Assembly: GCF_005082825.1 (NCBI RefSeq)
Contig: NZ_CP034882.1
Coordinates: forward strand, 508,318 to 572,317
Direction: 5' to 3'
Length of the DNA: 64,000 nt
From: Buchnera aphidicola (Brevicoryne brassicae)
GTDB lineage: Bacteria > Pseudomonadota > Gammaproteobacteria > Enterobacterales > Enterobacteriaceae
The position numbers and the translations under genes are program-made. The notes under the pieces are model-generated. The model worked only from the letters and a program-made list of their open reading frames with translations. It was not told the origin of the DNA and did no database searches. Below, one piece after another: positions 19,590 to 30,064 of this stretch. Positions within the stretch are counted from its first letter, which is position 1; the number at the start of each line of letters is the position of its first letter.

Positions 19590-21899
19590 ATTAAAATCCC
19601 AGTTTTACCGTTAAGAGATGTAGTTATATATCCTCATATGGTGATTCCATTATTTGTAGGTCGTAAAAAATCAATTAAATGCATAGAAAATTCTATGGAT
19701 AATGATAAGAAAATCATGTTGATTGCACAAAAAGAAGCTTCTAAAGATGAACCGACCAAAAACGATTTATTTAATATAGGAACTATTAGTTCAATTTTAC
19801 AAATGTTAAAATTACCAGATGGTACAGTAAAAGTATTAGTAGAAGGATTACAACGTGCCTGTATTGTAAATTTAACAAATAATGGACAGCATTTTATTGC
19901 AGAGGTTGAATTAATTGTTTCATCTACTATTTTAGACAAAGATCAAGAAATATTAATTCGCACAACAATTAATCAATTTGAATCTTATATCAAATTGAAC
20001 AAAAAAATTCCATCAGAAATATTAAATACTTTAAATAACATTAAAAATTCTGAAAAACTAGCAGATACTATTGCTGCTCATATGCCATTAAAACTAAATG
20101 ATAAACAGTCAATTTTAGAAATACGCAATGTTAATGAAAGATTAGAATTTTTAATGGCAATCATGGAGACTGAAATAGATTTGTTACAAGTAGAAAAAAG
20201 AATTAGAAATCGTGTTAAAAAACAAATGGAAAAAAGTCAAAGAGAATACTATTTAAACGAACAAATTAAAGCTATTCAAAAAGAGCTTGGTGACATGGAT
20301 GAAATTCCAGATGAAAACAAAATTTTAAAACGCAAAATTAAAGCTTCAAAAATGCCAAAAGAAGCAAAAGAAAAAACTGAATCAGAACTTCAAAAATTAA
20401 AAATGATGTCTCCTATGTCAGCAGAAGCAACAGTAGTACGAAGTTATATTGATTGGATGATACAAGTTCCTTGGAGCACAAGGACAAAAACAAAGAAAAA
20501 TATTGAAGAAGCTAAAAAAATTCTTGATGTTGATCATTTTGGACTTGAAAAAGTAAAAGATAGAATATTAGAATATTTAGCAGTACAAAGCAGAAAAAAT
20601 AAAGTTAAAGGACCTATTTTATGTTTAATTGGACCACCTGGTGTGGGGAAAACATCATTAGGAAAATCTATTGCTAGATCCACAGGTAGAAAATATGTAA
20701 GAATGGCTTTAGGAGGAATAAGAGATGAAGCAGAAATTAGAGGACACAGACGTACATATATAGGTTCGATGCCTGGAAAATTAATTCAAAAAATGGTGAA
20801 AGCAAAAGTTAAAAATCCTTTGTTTTTACTAGACGAAATCGATAAAATGTCTTGCGATATAAGAGTAGATCCAGCATCTGCTTTACTAGAAGTACTAGAT
20901 CCAGAACAAAATATGACATTCAATGATCATTATCTAGAAGTAGATTATGATCTTTCAGATGTTATGTTTGTTGCTACATCAAATTCTATGAATATACCTG
21001 CTCCATTACTTGATCGAATGGAAATTATTCGTCTTTCTGGTTATACTGAAAATGAAAAATTAAATATAGCAAAAAAATATTTATATCCAAAACAAATAGA
21101 GAGAAATGCTTTAAAGAAGAACGAATTAACAATAACTGACTGTGCGATAATAAATATTATTCAATATTATACTCGTGAAGCAGGGGTTCGTAATTTAGAA
21201 CGTGAAATATCTAAAATATGCAGAAAAGTAGTAAAAAATCTATTATTAAATAAATCTTTAAAACAAATTGAAATAAACAGCAAAAACATAAAGAAATATT
21301 TAGGAATAAAACGTTATGATTATGGAAAAATTAATAATCATAATCAAATTGGACAAGTTATTGGATTAGCTTGGACAGAAGTAGGTGGAGAATTACTAAC
21401 AATTGAAACAGCTTGTGTCTCAGGAAAGGGAAAATTAAATTATACGGGTTCTTTGGGTGAAGTTATGCAAGAATCTATTCAAGCAGCTTTAACAGTTGTT
21501 CGATCTCAAGCTGATCAATTAGGCATAAAAAAAGATTTTTATGAAAAACATGACATTCATGTCCATGTTCCTGAAGGAGCAACACCAAAAGATGGACCAA
21601 GTGCTGGTATAGCAATGTGTACAGCTATAGTTTCATCTTTAACAAAAAACCCCGTAAAATCTAATGTTGCAATGACTGGAGAAATTACATTACGTGGAAA
21701 GATATTACCTATTGGAGGATTAAAAGAAAAATTATTAGCTGCACATCGTGGAGGTATTAAGATAGTATTAATACCATATGAAAACAAACGTAATGTAGAA
21801 GAAATACCTAAAAATATTATTGAAGGATTGCTAATACATCCAGTTAAAAATATTAAAGAAGTATTAAATTTAGCATTAGAAAAAAAACCTTATGTTTAA
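19566..21899 (+). CDS. lon: ATP-dependent protease La
   Basis: Lon is the AAA+ serine protease that degrades misfolded and regulatory proteins. The 777-residue product (E. coli 784) has the N-terminal substrate domain, a long coiled region near 190-300 (KRIRNRVKKQMEKSQREYYLNEQ), Walker A GPPGVGKTSLGKS near 352, Walker B PLFLLDEIDKM near 418 and the Ser-Lys catalytic pair, with Ser in PKDGPSAGIAM near 677. It has its own heat-shock promoter upstream and a strong terminator downstream, so it forms a single-gene unit. hupB, next in E. coli, is missing. Confidence 0.98.
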   Translation: MNSERSERIKIPVLPLRDVVIYPHMVIPLFVGRKKSIKCIENSMDNDKKIMLIAQKEASKDEPTKNDLFNIGTISSILQMLKLPDGTVKVLVEGLQRACIVNLTNNGQHFIAEVELIVSSTILDKDQEILIRTTINQFESYIKLNKKIPSEILNTLNNIKNSEKLADTIAAHMPLKLNDKQSILEIRNVNERLEFLMAIMETEIDLLQVEKRIRNRVKKQMEKSQREYYLNEQIKAIQKELGDMDEIPDENKILKRKIKASKMPKEAKEKTESELQKLKMMSPMSAEATVVRSYIDWMIQVPWSTRTKTKKNIEEAKKILDVDHFGLEKVKDRILEYLAVQSRKNKVKGPILCLIGPPGVGKTSLGKSIARSTGRKYVRMALGGIRDEAEIRGHRRTYIGSMPGKLIQKMVKAKVKNPLFLLDEIDKMSCDIRVDPASALLEVLDPEQNMTFNDHYLEVDYDLSDVMFVATSNSMNIPAPLLDRMEIIRLSGYTENEKLNIAKKYLYPKQIERNALKKNELTITDCAIINIIQYYTREAGVRNLEREISKICRKVVKNLLLNKSLKQIEINSKNIKKYLGIKRYDYGKINNHNQIGQVIGLAWTEVGGELLTIETACVSGKGKLNYTGSLGEVMQESIQAALTVVRSQADQLGIKKDFYEKHDIHVHVPEGATPKDGPSAGIAMCTAIVSSLTKNPVKSNVAMTGEITLRGKILPIGGLKEKLLAAHRGGIKIVLIPYENKRNVEEIPKNIIEGLLIHPVKNIKEVLNLALEKKPYV

Positions 21900-21935
21900 A
21901 TATAGATAAAAAAATAATACCAAGATAAAAAACTT

Positions 21936-21963
21936 GGCTGACAAAAAATTGTCAGCCTTTTTT
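21936..21963 (+). terminator. Rho-independent terminator after lon
   Basis: GGCTGACAA and TTGTCAGCC form a perfect nine-base-pair stem with a loop of four A, followed by six T (21958-21963). It lies 36 bases after the lon stop and 61 bases before ppiD. It is the most canonical protein-gene terminator of the window, with GC content far above its surroundings. Confidence 0.92.
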
Positions 21964-22024
21964 GAAAATTTAAAATTATATTTATATTTTACGTAATATT
22001 AAAAATATTTAGGATCGTTATATT

Positions 22025-23872
22025 ATGACAAAATATGCAAAATTACGATCAACTCATATCATAGTTAAATGTATTTTAGGAATGATTATTTTATCTTTGA
22101 TATTAACTACAATGAACACTTATACAAATCAAAATATCAAAAAATATATCGCAACAGTAAATGGTGAAAAAATTAGTTTTAATGTATTTCAAAACATGTA
22201 TTCTATTGAACAAGAAAAACAAAAAAAAATATTAGGAGAAAAATTTTTTCAATTAAATAAAAATAAACAATTTATAAAAGAAACATACAATTATATTTTA
22301 TCTCAACTTATTAATAATGTTCTTTTAGAACAATATGCAAAAAAAATAAAATCAGAAGTTGACGATGATCAAATCAAAGAAATAATATTAAATTCTAACT
22401 TATTTCAAAAAAATAAAAAATTTAATAAAGGAAAGTATTTTGATTATCTTGCATCTGTTAATTTAACTCATAATGAATATATAGATCTACTCAAAAAAAA
22501 ATTAAATACTGAACACTTAATCAATGCTATTATTGATAGTAATTTTATTTTAGAACAAGAAAAATTAGGTATAATAAAATTATTATCTCAAAAAAGAACT
22601 ATTAAAAAAGCAACTGTAAATCTAGATTTCTTGGTTAAAAAACAAAATGTAAAAAATTTAGAAATACAAAATTATTTTTATAAACACAAAAACGATTTTT
22701 ATATTCCTAAAAAATTTAAAGTTGATTTTGCTCAAATAAAACTTAAAGATTTTAAAATCAAGTGTAATGAAAATGAAATTACTCAATGGTATGAAAAAAA
22801 TATTAAAAAATATTCAACAAAAGAAAAAAGAAGATATAGTATTATTCAAATAAAAAATAAAAATGATGGATTATTAATATTATCTCAATTATATAATGAA
22901 AATAAAGATTTTTCAAAAATAGCTGAAAACAATTCAACTGATCCAATTTCATCTAAAAGGGGTGGAGATATTGGATGGATATATAGTGACTCGATTCCAG
23001 ATGAAATTAAAAAATCAAATTTAAATCAAGAAAATCAAATATCTGATATTATCCCATTTCATAATGAATTTTTAATTATTAAATTGAATAAAATTAAAAA
23101 AAGTCACCAAAAAAAGTTATCTGAAGTATATGAAACTATTAAAAAAGAAATACAAGTTCAAAAATCTTTATACCTATATAATAAAATACAAAAAGAAATA
23201 TCTAATGTTTCTGAAAAAAACTCAAATGAACTTGATCAAATTCTTAAAAAAAATAATATACCTATTCAAAACACAGATTGGTTTGATAAAAATTCAATTC
23301 CTGATGTATTAAATATTTCTGCTTTAAAAAAAATTATTTTTAGTAATAAAAAACAATCATATTCACATTTTGTTATTTTAAAAAACAATCAATCATTTTT
23401 AATCAGAATTAAAGATTTTAAAAATAAGAAAATGCAAGTTCTTAATGATGTAAAAGAAGAAATAAAAAACAAACTGAAAAATATAAAAGCAATAAAAGAA
23501 GCAAAAAAAATATCAAAAAAAATTATTTTAGAATTAGAACAAGGTAATATGAATTTATTTAAAAAATTCAATCTACATTTTAACAATTCAGAAACTATAT
23601 CTCGTTATGATGATAATCCAATTACATCAATAATTTTTTCTTTACCACATCCAAAAAATGAAAAAAAAATATATACTTTATACCAAGATCAAAATAACAA
23701 AATTGTAATTATATTACTTGATAAAGTTTATGATAAAAATTTTTCTAAAAAAGAAGAAAATATTATTACTGAATACTTAGAAAAAAATTACATTGAATCA
23801 ATATTTAATTGTATTCTTAATAATCTTCGTGAAACGTCAATAATTAAATATGAAAAAATAGAGGGAATATAA
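22025..23872 (+). CDS. ppiD: Peptidyl-prolyl isomerase D, periplasmic folding factor
   Basis: PpiD is anchored in the inner membrane at the SecYEG exit and helps secreted proteins fold. The 615-residue product (E. coli 623) has one N-terminal membrane helix (about residues 16-36, rich in Ile and Leu), a SurA-N-like chaperone region and a parvulin domain at about 225-355, seen in RYSIIQIKN and SSKRGGDIGWIYSDSIP. The C-terminal half is very Lys/Asn rich and weakly conserved. hupB, which precedes ppiD in E. coli, is gone. A short A+T-rich spacer with an inverted repeat separates it from convergent queC. Confidence 0.94.
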   Translation: MTKYAKLRSTHIIVKCILGMIILSLILTTMNTYTNQNIKKYIATVNGEKISFNVFQNMYSIEQEKQKKILGEKFFQLNKNKQFIKETYNYILSQLINNVLLEQYAKKIKSEVDDDQIKEIILNSNLFQKNKKFNKGKYFDYLASVNLTHNEYIDLLKKKLNTEHLINAIIDSNFILEQEKLGIIKLLSQKRTIKKATVNLDFLVKKQNVKNLEIQNYFYKHKNDFYIPKKFKVDFAQIKLKDFKIKCNENEITQWYEKNIKKYSTKEKRRYSIIQIKNKNDGLLILSQLYNENKDFSKIAENNSTDPISSKRGGDIGWIYSDSIPDEIKKSNLNQENQISDIIPFHNEFLIIKLNKIKKSHQKKLSEVYETIKKEIQVQKSLYLYNKIQKEISNVSEKNSNELDQILKKNNIPIQNTDWFDKNSIPDVLNISALKKIIFSNKKQSYSHFVILKNNQSFLIRIKDFKNKKMQVLNDVKEEIKNKLKNIKAIKEAKKISKKIILELEQGNMNLFKKFNLHFNNSETISRYDDNPITSIIFSLPHPKNEKKIYTLYQDQNNKIVIILLDKVYDKNFSKKEENIITEYLEKNYIESIFNCILNNLRETSIIKYEKIEGI

Positions 23873-23882
23873 ATTTATTTTA

Positions 23883-23926
23883 AAAGTTATTCGATATATT
23901 AATTATTTATCAATACGAATAACTTT
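23883..23926. repeat. Inverted repeat between convergent ppiD and queC
   Basis: AAAGTTATTCG (23883-23893) and CGAATAACTTT (23916-23926) are perfect 11-base complements around a 22-base loop, in the 84-base gap between two genes that end towards each other. It could form a hairpin at the 3' end of either transcript, acting as terminator or mRNA stabiliser. There is no T tract directly behind it, so a classic terminator call is not justified. Confidence 0.6.
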
Positions 23927-23956
23927 CTAAAAAATTTAATTCTTTAAAAAAATATA

Positions 23957-24652
23957 TTATAATAATTTCATCTTTGTTTTCATACTATTCATATAATAAG
24001 AACGATTAGATTTCCATTCATCAAATCCTTTTTTACGAATAGTACATGATTTACATTCACTACAGCCTATTCCTTTAATACCATTATAACAAGTAACTGT
24101 ATCATTTAAAATAATATCAGTAATATTACAATAATCTGATAAAGCCCATATTTCTGGTTTGTTAAGATTCATCAAAGGTGTTATAAAACTGATATTGCAA
24201 TTCATACCTATTTGAATAACATAATTCATATTTTTAATAAATTCGTTCCTGCAATCTGGATATCCAGAAAAATCAATTTCATTTACACCTAAAATTACTG
24301 AACTAATTTTATTACTGTAAGCATATATAGAAGATAAAGTTAAAAACAAAATATTACGACCAGGAACAAATGTACTGGGAAACAAGTTATCTAAAGGATG
24401 ATTTCTATGAATTGAAATATTTTTATTTGTCAAACTACTAAAAGAAATTTTTTGTAAATACTGAACATCCAAAATTATATGATTTTTTATTCCTAATTTT
24501 TTTGAAATCAAAATAGCAGAGTTAATTTCAGATTTATGCAATTGATTATAATCGAAAGTTATACAATGAATTTCTTTATATACATGCGTATAATACGCTA
24601 AACAAGTTGTCGAATCTTGTCCACCACTTAAAATTACTAATGCTTTTTTCAT
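23957..24652 (-). CDS. queC: 7-cyano-7-deazaguanine synthase
   Basis: QueC converts 7-carboxy-7-deazaguanine to preQ0 with ATP and ammonia, in the pathway to queuosine in tRNA wobble position 34. From ATG 24652 it has 231 residues, the same as E. coli; an in-frame ATG six codons upstream is less likely. The PP-loop SGGQDSTTC starts at about residue 8, FVPGRNILFL near 93 and DFSGYPDCR near 130 are typical, and the zinc ligands are in CYNGIKGIGCSECKSC near 187-202. No other queuosine gene is in the window. Confidence 0.96.
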   Translation of the reverse strand: MKKALVILSGGQDSTTCLAYYTHVYKEIHCITFDYNQLHKSEINSAILISKKLGIKNHIILDVQYLQKISFSSLTNKNISIHRNHPLDNLFPSTFVPGRNILFLTLSSIYAYSNKISSVILGVNEIDFSGYPDCRNEFIKNMNYVIQIGMNCNISFITPLMNLNKPEIWALSDYCNITDIILNDTVTCYNGIKGIGCSECKSCTIRKKGFDEWKSNRSYYMNSMKTKMKLL

Positions 24653-24896
24653 TTTTTTATAAGTTGTCATTATTTGAAAAATATATTTTTAAAAAAATCA
24701 ACAATATGTAGTATAAAATATTTCTAAAAAAATTGACTTTTATATTGAATATAGATAAAAAGAATGTTTTGTAAAAAATATTTTTTATATTATCACAGAA
24801 AATAATTTTTTTTTTATTAAAATTTTTTATAATTTATACAAAGTACTGCAATATTCAAAAAAACATTTATAAAAATTTAACTTTTAGGACTTTTTT

Positions 24897-26642
24897 GTGA
24901 AATTGTTTAACCAATTAAGATGGTTTTTTATAAGAGAATGGAAAAGATATTTAGGAGCTATTGTACTATTAATAATAATTTCTATTTTACAATTATTACC
25001 TCCTAAAATAGTTGGTATTTTAATAGATTTAATTATAAAAGAAAAAATGCATGGTATGCAAATATTACCTTGGATTTGTATTATCTTTTTAATAGCTCTA
25101 ATTGTATATACATTACGATATTTATGGAGAATATTGTTGTTTGGAGCTTCTTATCAACTAGCTACAGAACTTCGAGTAAAATTTTATTCTTATCTTAGTC
25201 ATCAAAGTCAAAAATTTTTTTTAGAAAACAGAACTGGAGATTTAATGGCAAGAGCTACAAATGATGTCGATCGTGTAGTTTTTGCTGCAGGAGAGGGTGT
25301 TTTAACATTAGTAGACTCATTATTTATGGGTTTTTCTGTTTTAATTATAATGAGTACTCAGATTAGCTTTTTTTTAACAATGATTTCTTTAATACCAATG
25401 CCTATTATGGCAGTTTTAATCAAAAAATATGGACAAGAACTTCATGAAACTTTTCGTCATGCTCAAGCTTCTTTTTCTTTATTAAACAACCAAACACAAG
25501 AAATTTTAACCAGTATTAGAATGATCAGAGCATTTGGTTTAGAAAAAAATCAGTCAAATAAATTTGATATTATTGTAAATAAAACTGGAAAAAAAAATAT
25601 GGAAGTAGCAAAAATAGATGCTCGTTTCGATCCAGTAATTTATCTATCAGTCGCTTTTTCTAATTTATTTTCTGTTATAGGCGGGGGTTATTTAGTTTGG
25701 AATAACAAAATTACTATAGGACAACTTACCAGTTTTATCATGTATCTTGGATTAATGATTTGGCCAATGTTAGCACTAGCATGGATGTTTAATATAGTTG
25801 AAAGAGGGAGTGCGGCTTGGGACAGAATATATTCTATTATCAATAAAAAATTGTATATTAACGATGGAGACAAAAAAATTCCACATTCTCCTGGTAGATT
25901 AAATATTAATATTAATCTATTTTTCTATCCAAAAAATAAAATTCCATCATTAAAAAATATAAATGTTGTTCTAGACCCTGGAAGAACATTAGGTATTTGT
26001 GGTCCTACAGGATCTGGTAAAAGTACATTATTAAAACTAATTCAACGCGAATTCAAAATTCAAAAAGGAGAAATATCTTATCATTCTATACCATTATCAG
26101 AATTAAAAATTGATGAATGGAGAAGTCGAATTGCAATTGTAAATCAAAATTCTTTTTTATTTTCAGAAAGTATTGCCAATAACATTGCTTTAGGTAAACC
26201 AAACGCATCTCAAAAAGAAATAGAATCAGTTGCAAAATTAGCTGACATACATAAAGATATTATTTCTTTAACAAAGGGATATAAAACTCAAGTTGGTGAA
26301 CGTGGCGTAATGTTGTCAGGAGGTCAAAAACAACGCATTGCCATCGCTCGTGCATTATTATTAAATTCAGAAATATTAATATTAGATGATGCATTATCTG
26401 CTGTTGATGGTCAGACAGAAAATAATATATTGAACAATATTAATAAATGGAAAAAAAATGGACATTCTTTAATTATTACAGCGCATCGTTTATCTGCATT
26501 AATTAACTCGGATGAAATTATAGTAATAAAAAATGGTTCAACTATACAAAGAGGAAATCACTTAAAATTAACTAAAGAAGAAAATTGGTATAAATCTATG
26601 TATTCATATCAAAAATTAAAAATGGAACTTGAAGATAATTAA
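24897..26642 (+). CDS. mdlA: ABC transporter, multidrug type, permease/ATPase subunit MdlA
   Basis: MdlA and MdlB probably form a heterodimeric exporter in the inner membrane; the substrate is unknown. The 581-residue product (E. coli 590) starts at GTG 24897, supported by alignment of [19 protein letters not shown] with E. coli. Six membrane helices fill residues 18-310, and the ATPase domain follows, with Walker [10 protein letters not shown] near 367, signature LSGGQKQR near 470 and Walker [13 protein letters not shown] near 493. The usual Walker B Glu is Asp here. A 25-base gap separates it from mdlB. Confidence 0.96.
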   Translation: MKLFNQLRWFFIREWKRYLGAIVLLIIISILQLLPPKIVGILIDLIIKEKMHGMQILPWICIIFLIALIVYTLRYLWRILLFGASYQLATELRVKFYSYLSHQSQKFFLENRTGDLMARATNDVDRVVFAAGEGVLTLVDSLFMGFSVLIIMSTQISFFLTMISLIPMPIMAVLIKKYGQELHETFRHAQASFSLLNNQTQEILTSIRMIRAFGLEKNQSNKFDIIVNKTGKKNMEVAKIDARFDPVIYLSVAFSNLFSVIGGGYLVWNNKITIGQLTSFIMYLGLMIWPMLALAWMFNIVERGSAAWDRIYSIINKKLYINDGDKKIPHSPGRLNININLFFYPKNKIPSLKNINVVLDPGRTLGICGPTGSGKSTLLKLIQREFKIQKGEISYHSIPLSELKIDEWRSRIAIVNQNSFLFSESIANNIALGKPNASQKEIESVAKLADIHKDIISLTKGYKTQVGERGVMLSGGQKQRIAIARALLLNSEILILDDALSAVDGQTENNILNNINKWKKNGHSLIITAHRLSALINSDEIIVIKNGSTIQRGNHLKLTKEENWYKSMYSYQKLKMELEDN

Positions 26643-26667
26643 AAAAAATAGGTGAAAAATTTATAAC

Positions 26668-28410
26668 ATGGATCATTTAATCGAATTTTGGCCAATTTTA
26701 AAACGTTTATTAGTTTATTTAATACCTTTTAAAAAACAGTTGATCTTAGCATTTATCTTACTTTTAAGTGGGTCAATATCAGAAGTAATAGGACCAATTT
26801 TAATAAGTTATTTTATTAATAATATTTTATCTAAACATGAATTACATTTCAAAATAATATGTATTATTATTATAATATATATAATATTACAAATATTATC
26901 AGTTTTTTTTAATTATTTTCAAAGTATTTTATTTAACAAAATAGCAGTAAAAGTTATTAGTAAATTACGTCAAGATGTTATGAATGCTGCATTGAGACAA
27001 CCTATTAGTCAATTTGACTCTCAGCCTATTGGACAAATGATTTCTAAAGTAACTAATGATACTGAAGCAGTAAAAGAACTATATGATACTGTTGCACCTA
27101 CGTTATTTAAAAGTATTACATTAATTTTTATTATATTATTTGCAATGTTTACTCTTGAATGGCACATGGCAATGATAGCTCTGCTCATTTTACCATTAGT
27201 AATAACAATAATGTTAATTTATCAAAAACATAGTACTCCACTTTTAAGAAAAGTACGATATTATTTAGCTGATATTAATAATAAATTCAACGAAACTATT
27301 AATGGAATAAATGTAATTCAACAATTCCGACAACAAAATAGATTTAAAAAATCTATTCAAAATAGCAGTGAATTACATTATATAGCACGTATGAAAATAT
27401 TAAAATTAGAAGGTTTTTTATTAAGACCTCTTCTTAGTTTATTATCTGCTTTAGTTTTATGTAATTTTATTTTGTTGTTTAGTTGTTTTAAAATTGGAGC
27501 TTTTGAAGTAGGAGTTCTTTATGCATTTATTACTTATCTTGGAAGATTAAATGAACCTTTAATTGCAATTACCATACAACAATCTGTATTACAACAATCT
27601 ATTGTTGCAGGAGAGAGAATTTTTACTCTCATAGATTCACCAAAACAAAAATATGGAAACAATAAAACAATACTAAAAAGTGGAAAAATTAATATTAAAA
27701 ATGTTAGTTTTAACTATGATAACTGTAAAAAAAACATACTTAAAAATATTAATATATGTATTCCTTCAAAATATTTTGTTGCATTCGTAGGACATACAGG
27801 TAGCGGAAAAAGCACTTTAGCAAATTTGTTAATGGGCTATTATCCTATAAAAATGGGAAAAATATATTTAGACGATAAACCCATTAATTCAATTAGTCAT
27901 TCTAGTTTAAGAAAAAATATATTAATGGTACAACAGGATCCAATAGTTCTTTCAGATACTATTTTTGCTAATATTACATTAGGAAGAAAAATTTCTGAAA
28001 AAAAAATATGGCAAATATTAGATACAGTTCATCTTTCATCTTTAGTAAAATCTATGCCAAATGGAATTTACTCTCGATTAGGAGAAGAAGGAAATAACCT
28101 GTCTGTAGGTCAAAAACAGTTGTTAGCTATTGCTAGAATATTAGTTATGCCTCCAAAAATACTTGTATTAGATGAAGCCACCGCAAATATTGATTCTGGA
28201 ACAGAACAATTAATTCAAAAAACATTATTATCAATAAGAACAAAATCTACTTTGGTAGTAATTGCTCATAGATTATCCACTATTATTGAAGCGGATTTAA
28301 TTGTAGTTTTAAAAAAGGGAGAAGTTATTGAATTGGGTACACATGAGGAATTATTAAATAAAAAAAATTGTTATTGGAAAATGTATAAACTTCAATTATC
28401 TAGATCTTAG
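26668..28410 (+). CDS. mdlB: ABC transporter, multidrug type, permease/ATPase subunit MdlB
   Basis: This is the second half of the MdlAB exporter. The 580-residue product (E. coli 593) has six membrane helices in the first 310 residues, including IGPILISYFINN and the coupling segment VTNDTEAVKELYDTV. The ATPase domain carries Walker A GHTGSGKST near 376, signature LSVGQKQL near 475 and a complete Walker B with Glu in ILVLDEATANIDSGT. Together with the Asp in MdlA this suggests an asymmetric pair with one degenerate ATP site. The 4.5S RNA gene lies just behind it on the other strand. Confidence 0.96.
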   Translation: MDHLIEFWPILKRLLVYLIPFKKQLILAFILLLSGSISEVIGPILISYFINNILSKHELHFKIICIIIIIYIILQILSVFFNYFQSILFNKIAVKVISKLRQDVMNAALRQPISQFDSQPIGQMISKVTNDTEAVKELYDTVAPTLFKSITLIFIILFAMFTLEWHMAMIALLILPLVITIMLIYQKHSTPLLRKVRYYLADINNKFNETINGINVIQQFRQQNRFKKSIQNSSELHYIARMKILKLEGFLLRPLLSLLSALVLCNFILLFSCFKIGAFEVGVLYAFITYLGRLNEPLIAITIQQSVLQQSIVAGERIFTLIDSPKQKYGNNKTILKSGKINIKNVSFNYDNCKKNILKNINICIPSKYFVAFVGHTGSGKSTLANLLMGYYPIKMGKIYLDDKPINSISHSSLRKNILMVQQDPIVLSDTIFANITLGRKISEKKIWQILDTVHLSSLVKSMPNGIYSRLGEEGNNLSVGQKQLLAIARILVMPPKILVLDEATANIDSGTEQLIQKTLLSIRTKSTLVVIAHRLSTIIEADLIVVLKKGEVIELGTHEELLNKKNCYWKMYKLQLSRS

Positions 28411-28412
28411 GA

Positions 28413-28512
28413 GAATCTGTTAGCTATATCATAACACCTGTATTAGCTGAATTGGCTGCTTCTTTCCAGATCTGACCAAGTGTTCAATTTTACAGTGTTA
28501 GAGGCTAACAGA
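28413..28512 (-). ncRNA. ffs: 4.5S RNA of the signal recognition particle
   Basis: The minus strand contains the SRP RNA core: GGTCAGATCTGGAAAGAAGC, with the GGAA tetraloop at 28464-28467 and the asymmetric loop that binds Ffh. Relative to E. coli the tetraloop-closing pair changed from C-G to U-A on both sides, a compensatory change that supports folding. The ends TCTGTTAGC and GCTAACAGA (28504-28512 and 28416-28424) pair to close the hairpin. E. coli also has ffs between mdlB and dnaX. Exact ends are set from the closing stem and may be off by a few bases. Confidence 0.93.
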
Positions 28513-28711
28513 AAACTCCATTTTATTTTTTATAATAAAATTATAAATTAAAATGAGAATACTATTGTATAGATCAAATTTAAAAATTACAACTAATATT
28601 TACAATCAATAGCTATAATAAAAAAATCATTTATAAAATAAATAAGAATTCTTTCATAATACAACAAATATTGTTAGCATAGTCTTTTGATAAAATATTA
28701 TAAAATTTTAT

Positions 28712-29797
28712 ATGAATCATCAAATATTAGCACGAAAATGGCGACCACAGTCCTTTGAGGATGTAATTGGACAAAAACATATTATATCAGCTTTATGTAA
28801 CGAATTTTCTCTAGGGCGTATTCACCATTCATGGTTATTATCTGGAACAAGAGGAATTGGAAAAACAACAATTGCTCGATTAATTGCTAAAAGTTTAAAT
28901 TGTAAAACAGGTATCACATCACATCCCTGTAGAAAATGCATTATTTGTCAAGAAATAGAAAAAGGATTATGTTTAGACGTTTTTGAAATAGATGCAGCTT
29001 CTCGAACAAAAGTAGAAGATATGAGAGATATGTTAGATAATATTTATTATGCTCCTACGAAAAGTCGTTTCAAAGTATATTTAATTGATGAAGTTCATAT
29101 GCTTTCTCGGAATAGTTTTAATGCGCTTCTTAAAACACTTGAAGAACCTCCTAAACATGTTAAGTTTATTTTAGCGACTACAGATATAGAAAAAATCCCT
29201 AAAACAATTATTTCTCGTTGTTTATGCTTGAAATTAAAAACACTTTCTGAAGAAAAAATATTTAATTTATTAAAAAAAATTTTAATAAAAGAATGTATTG
29301 ATTTTGATAACGATTCTTTAAAAAGAATATCTTGTCATGCTAAGGGAAGTATACGAGATGCTCTTAACTTATTAGAACATGCTATAAATCTAGGAAATAA
29401 TTGTGTCAATATAAAAAATGTAATGGAAATGTTAGGAATTCCATCTGAACACTATTCTTTTTTATTAACTAAGGCAATATTAAAAAAAGATTCAAAAAAA
29501 ATAATGTTATTATTAGATGAAATTAGTAATATGGGAATAGAATGGGAAGAAATTTTAACAGAAATTTTACGTTTTTTACATCACATTTCTATGTCACAAT
29601 CCTTTCCCTTAATATGGGCAAAAAATATTATAGGAAATTATAAAAATGAAATTCAAATGTTAGCAAAAGATATTGATAAAAAAAACGTACAATTATGTTA
29701 TCAAATATTAATAAATGGAAAAAAAGAATTAAATTTTTCACCTAACGCTAAAATGGGAGTAGAAATGACGATATTACGTGCAATTGATACAGTATAA
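28712..29797 (+). CDS. dnaX: DNA polymerase III clamp-loader subunit, gamma-like short DnaX
   Basis: DnaX is the motor of the clamp loader that places the beta clamp on DNA. The 361-residue product holds domains I-III only: Walker A GTRGIGKTT near 45, the four-Cys zinc module (C64 and PCRKCIIC at 72-79), DEVHMLSR and sensor motif SRC near 170, and domain III ending with KMGVEMTILRAIDTV. E. coli tau has 643 residues and gamma 431. Domains IV and V, which bind DnaB helicase and the polymerase alpha subunit, are absent, so tau cannot be made. Confidence 0.96.
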   Translation: MNHQILARKWRPQSFEDVIGQKHIISALCNEFSLGRIHHSWLLSGTRGIGKTTIARLIAKSLNCKTGITSHPCRKCIICQEIEKGLCLDVFEIDAASRTKVEDMRDMLDNIYYAPTKSRFKVYLIDEVHMLSRNSFNALLKTLEEPPKHVKFILATTDIEKIPKTIISRCLCLKLKTLSEEKIFNLLKKILIKECIDFDNDSLKRISCHAKGSIRDALNLLEHAINLGNNCVNIKNVMEMLGIPSEHYSFLLTKAILKKDSKKIMLLLDEISNMGIEWEEILTEILRFLHHISMSQSFPLIWAKNIIGNYKNEIQMLAKDIDKKNVQLCYQILINGKKELNFSPNAKMGVEMTILRAIDTV

Positions 29798-30064
29798 AAA
29801 ATATTTATAAAAATAATATATATATAAAATTTAATAACAATAATACATAAATAATGTTTACAAAAATATTAAAATATAAAAAAAAGACCATACATATACT
29901 AAAATTTTTATAAAAATTGTAATAATATATCAAAAAACAATATTTCATTATATGAAATTCCTAAAATTTCACTCTAAAAAAATACATTTTTTTAAAAAAA
30001 TTAATTTTAATATTATTTCAATGAAAAAAATATTATATAATTTAACATAACGAGATAAAAATAT

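Noticed and set aside
29798..30064. Search for a remnant of dnaX domains IV-V or another gene between dnaX and ybaB
   Set aside because: All three plus-strand frames are full of stops and show no motif; I see only A+T-rich spacer.
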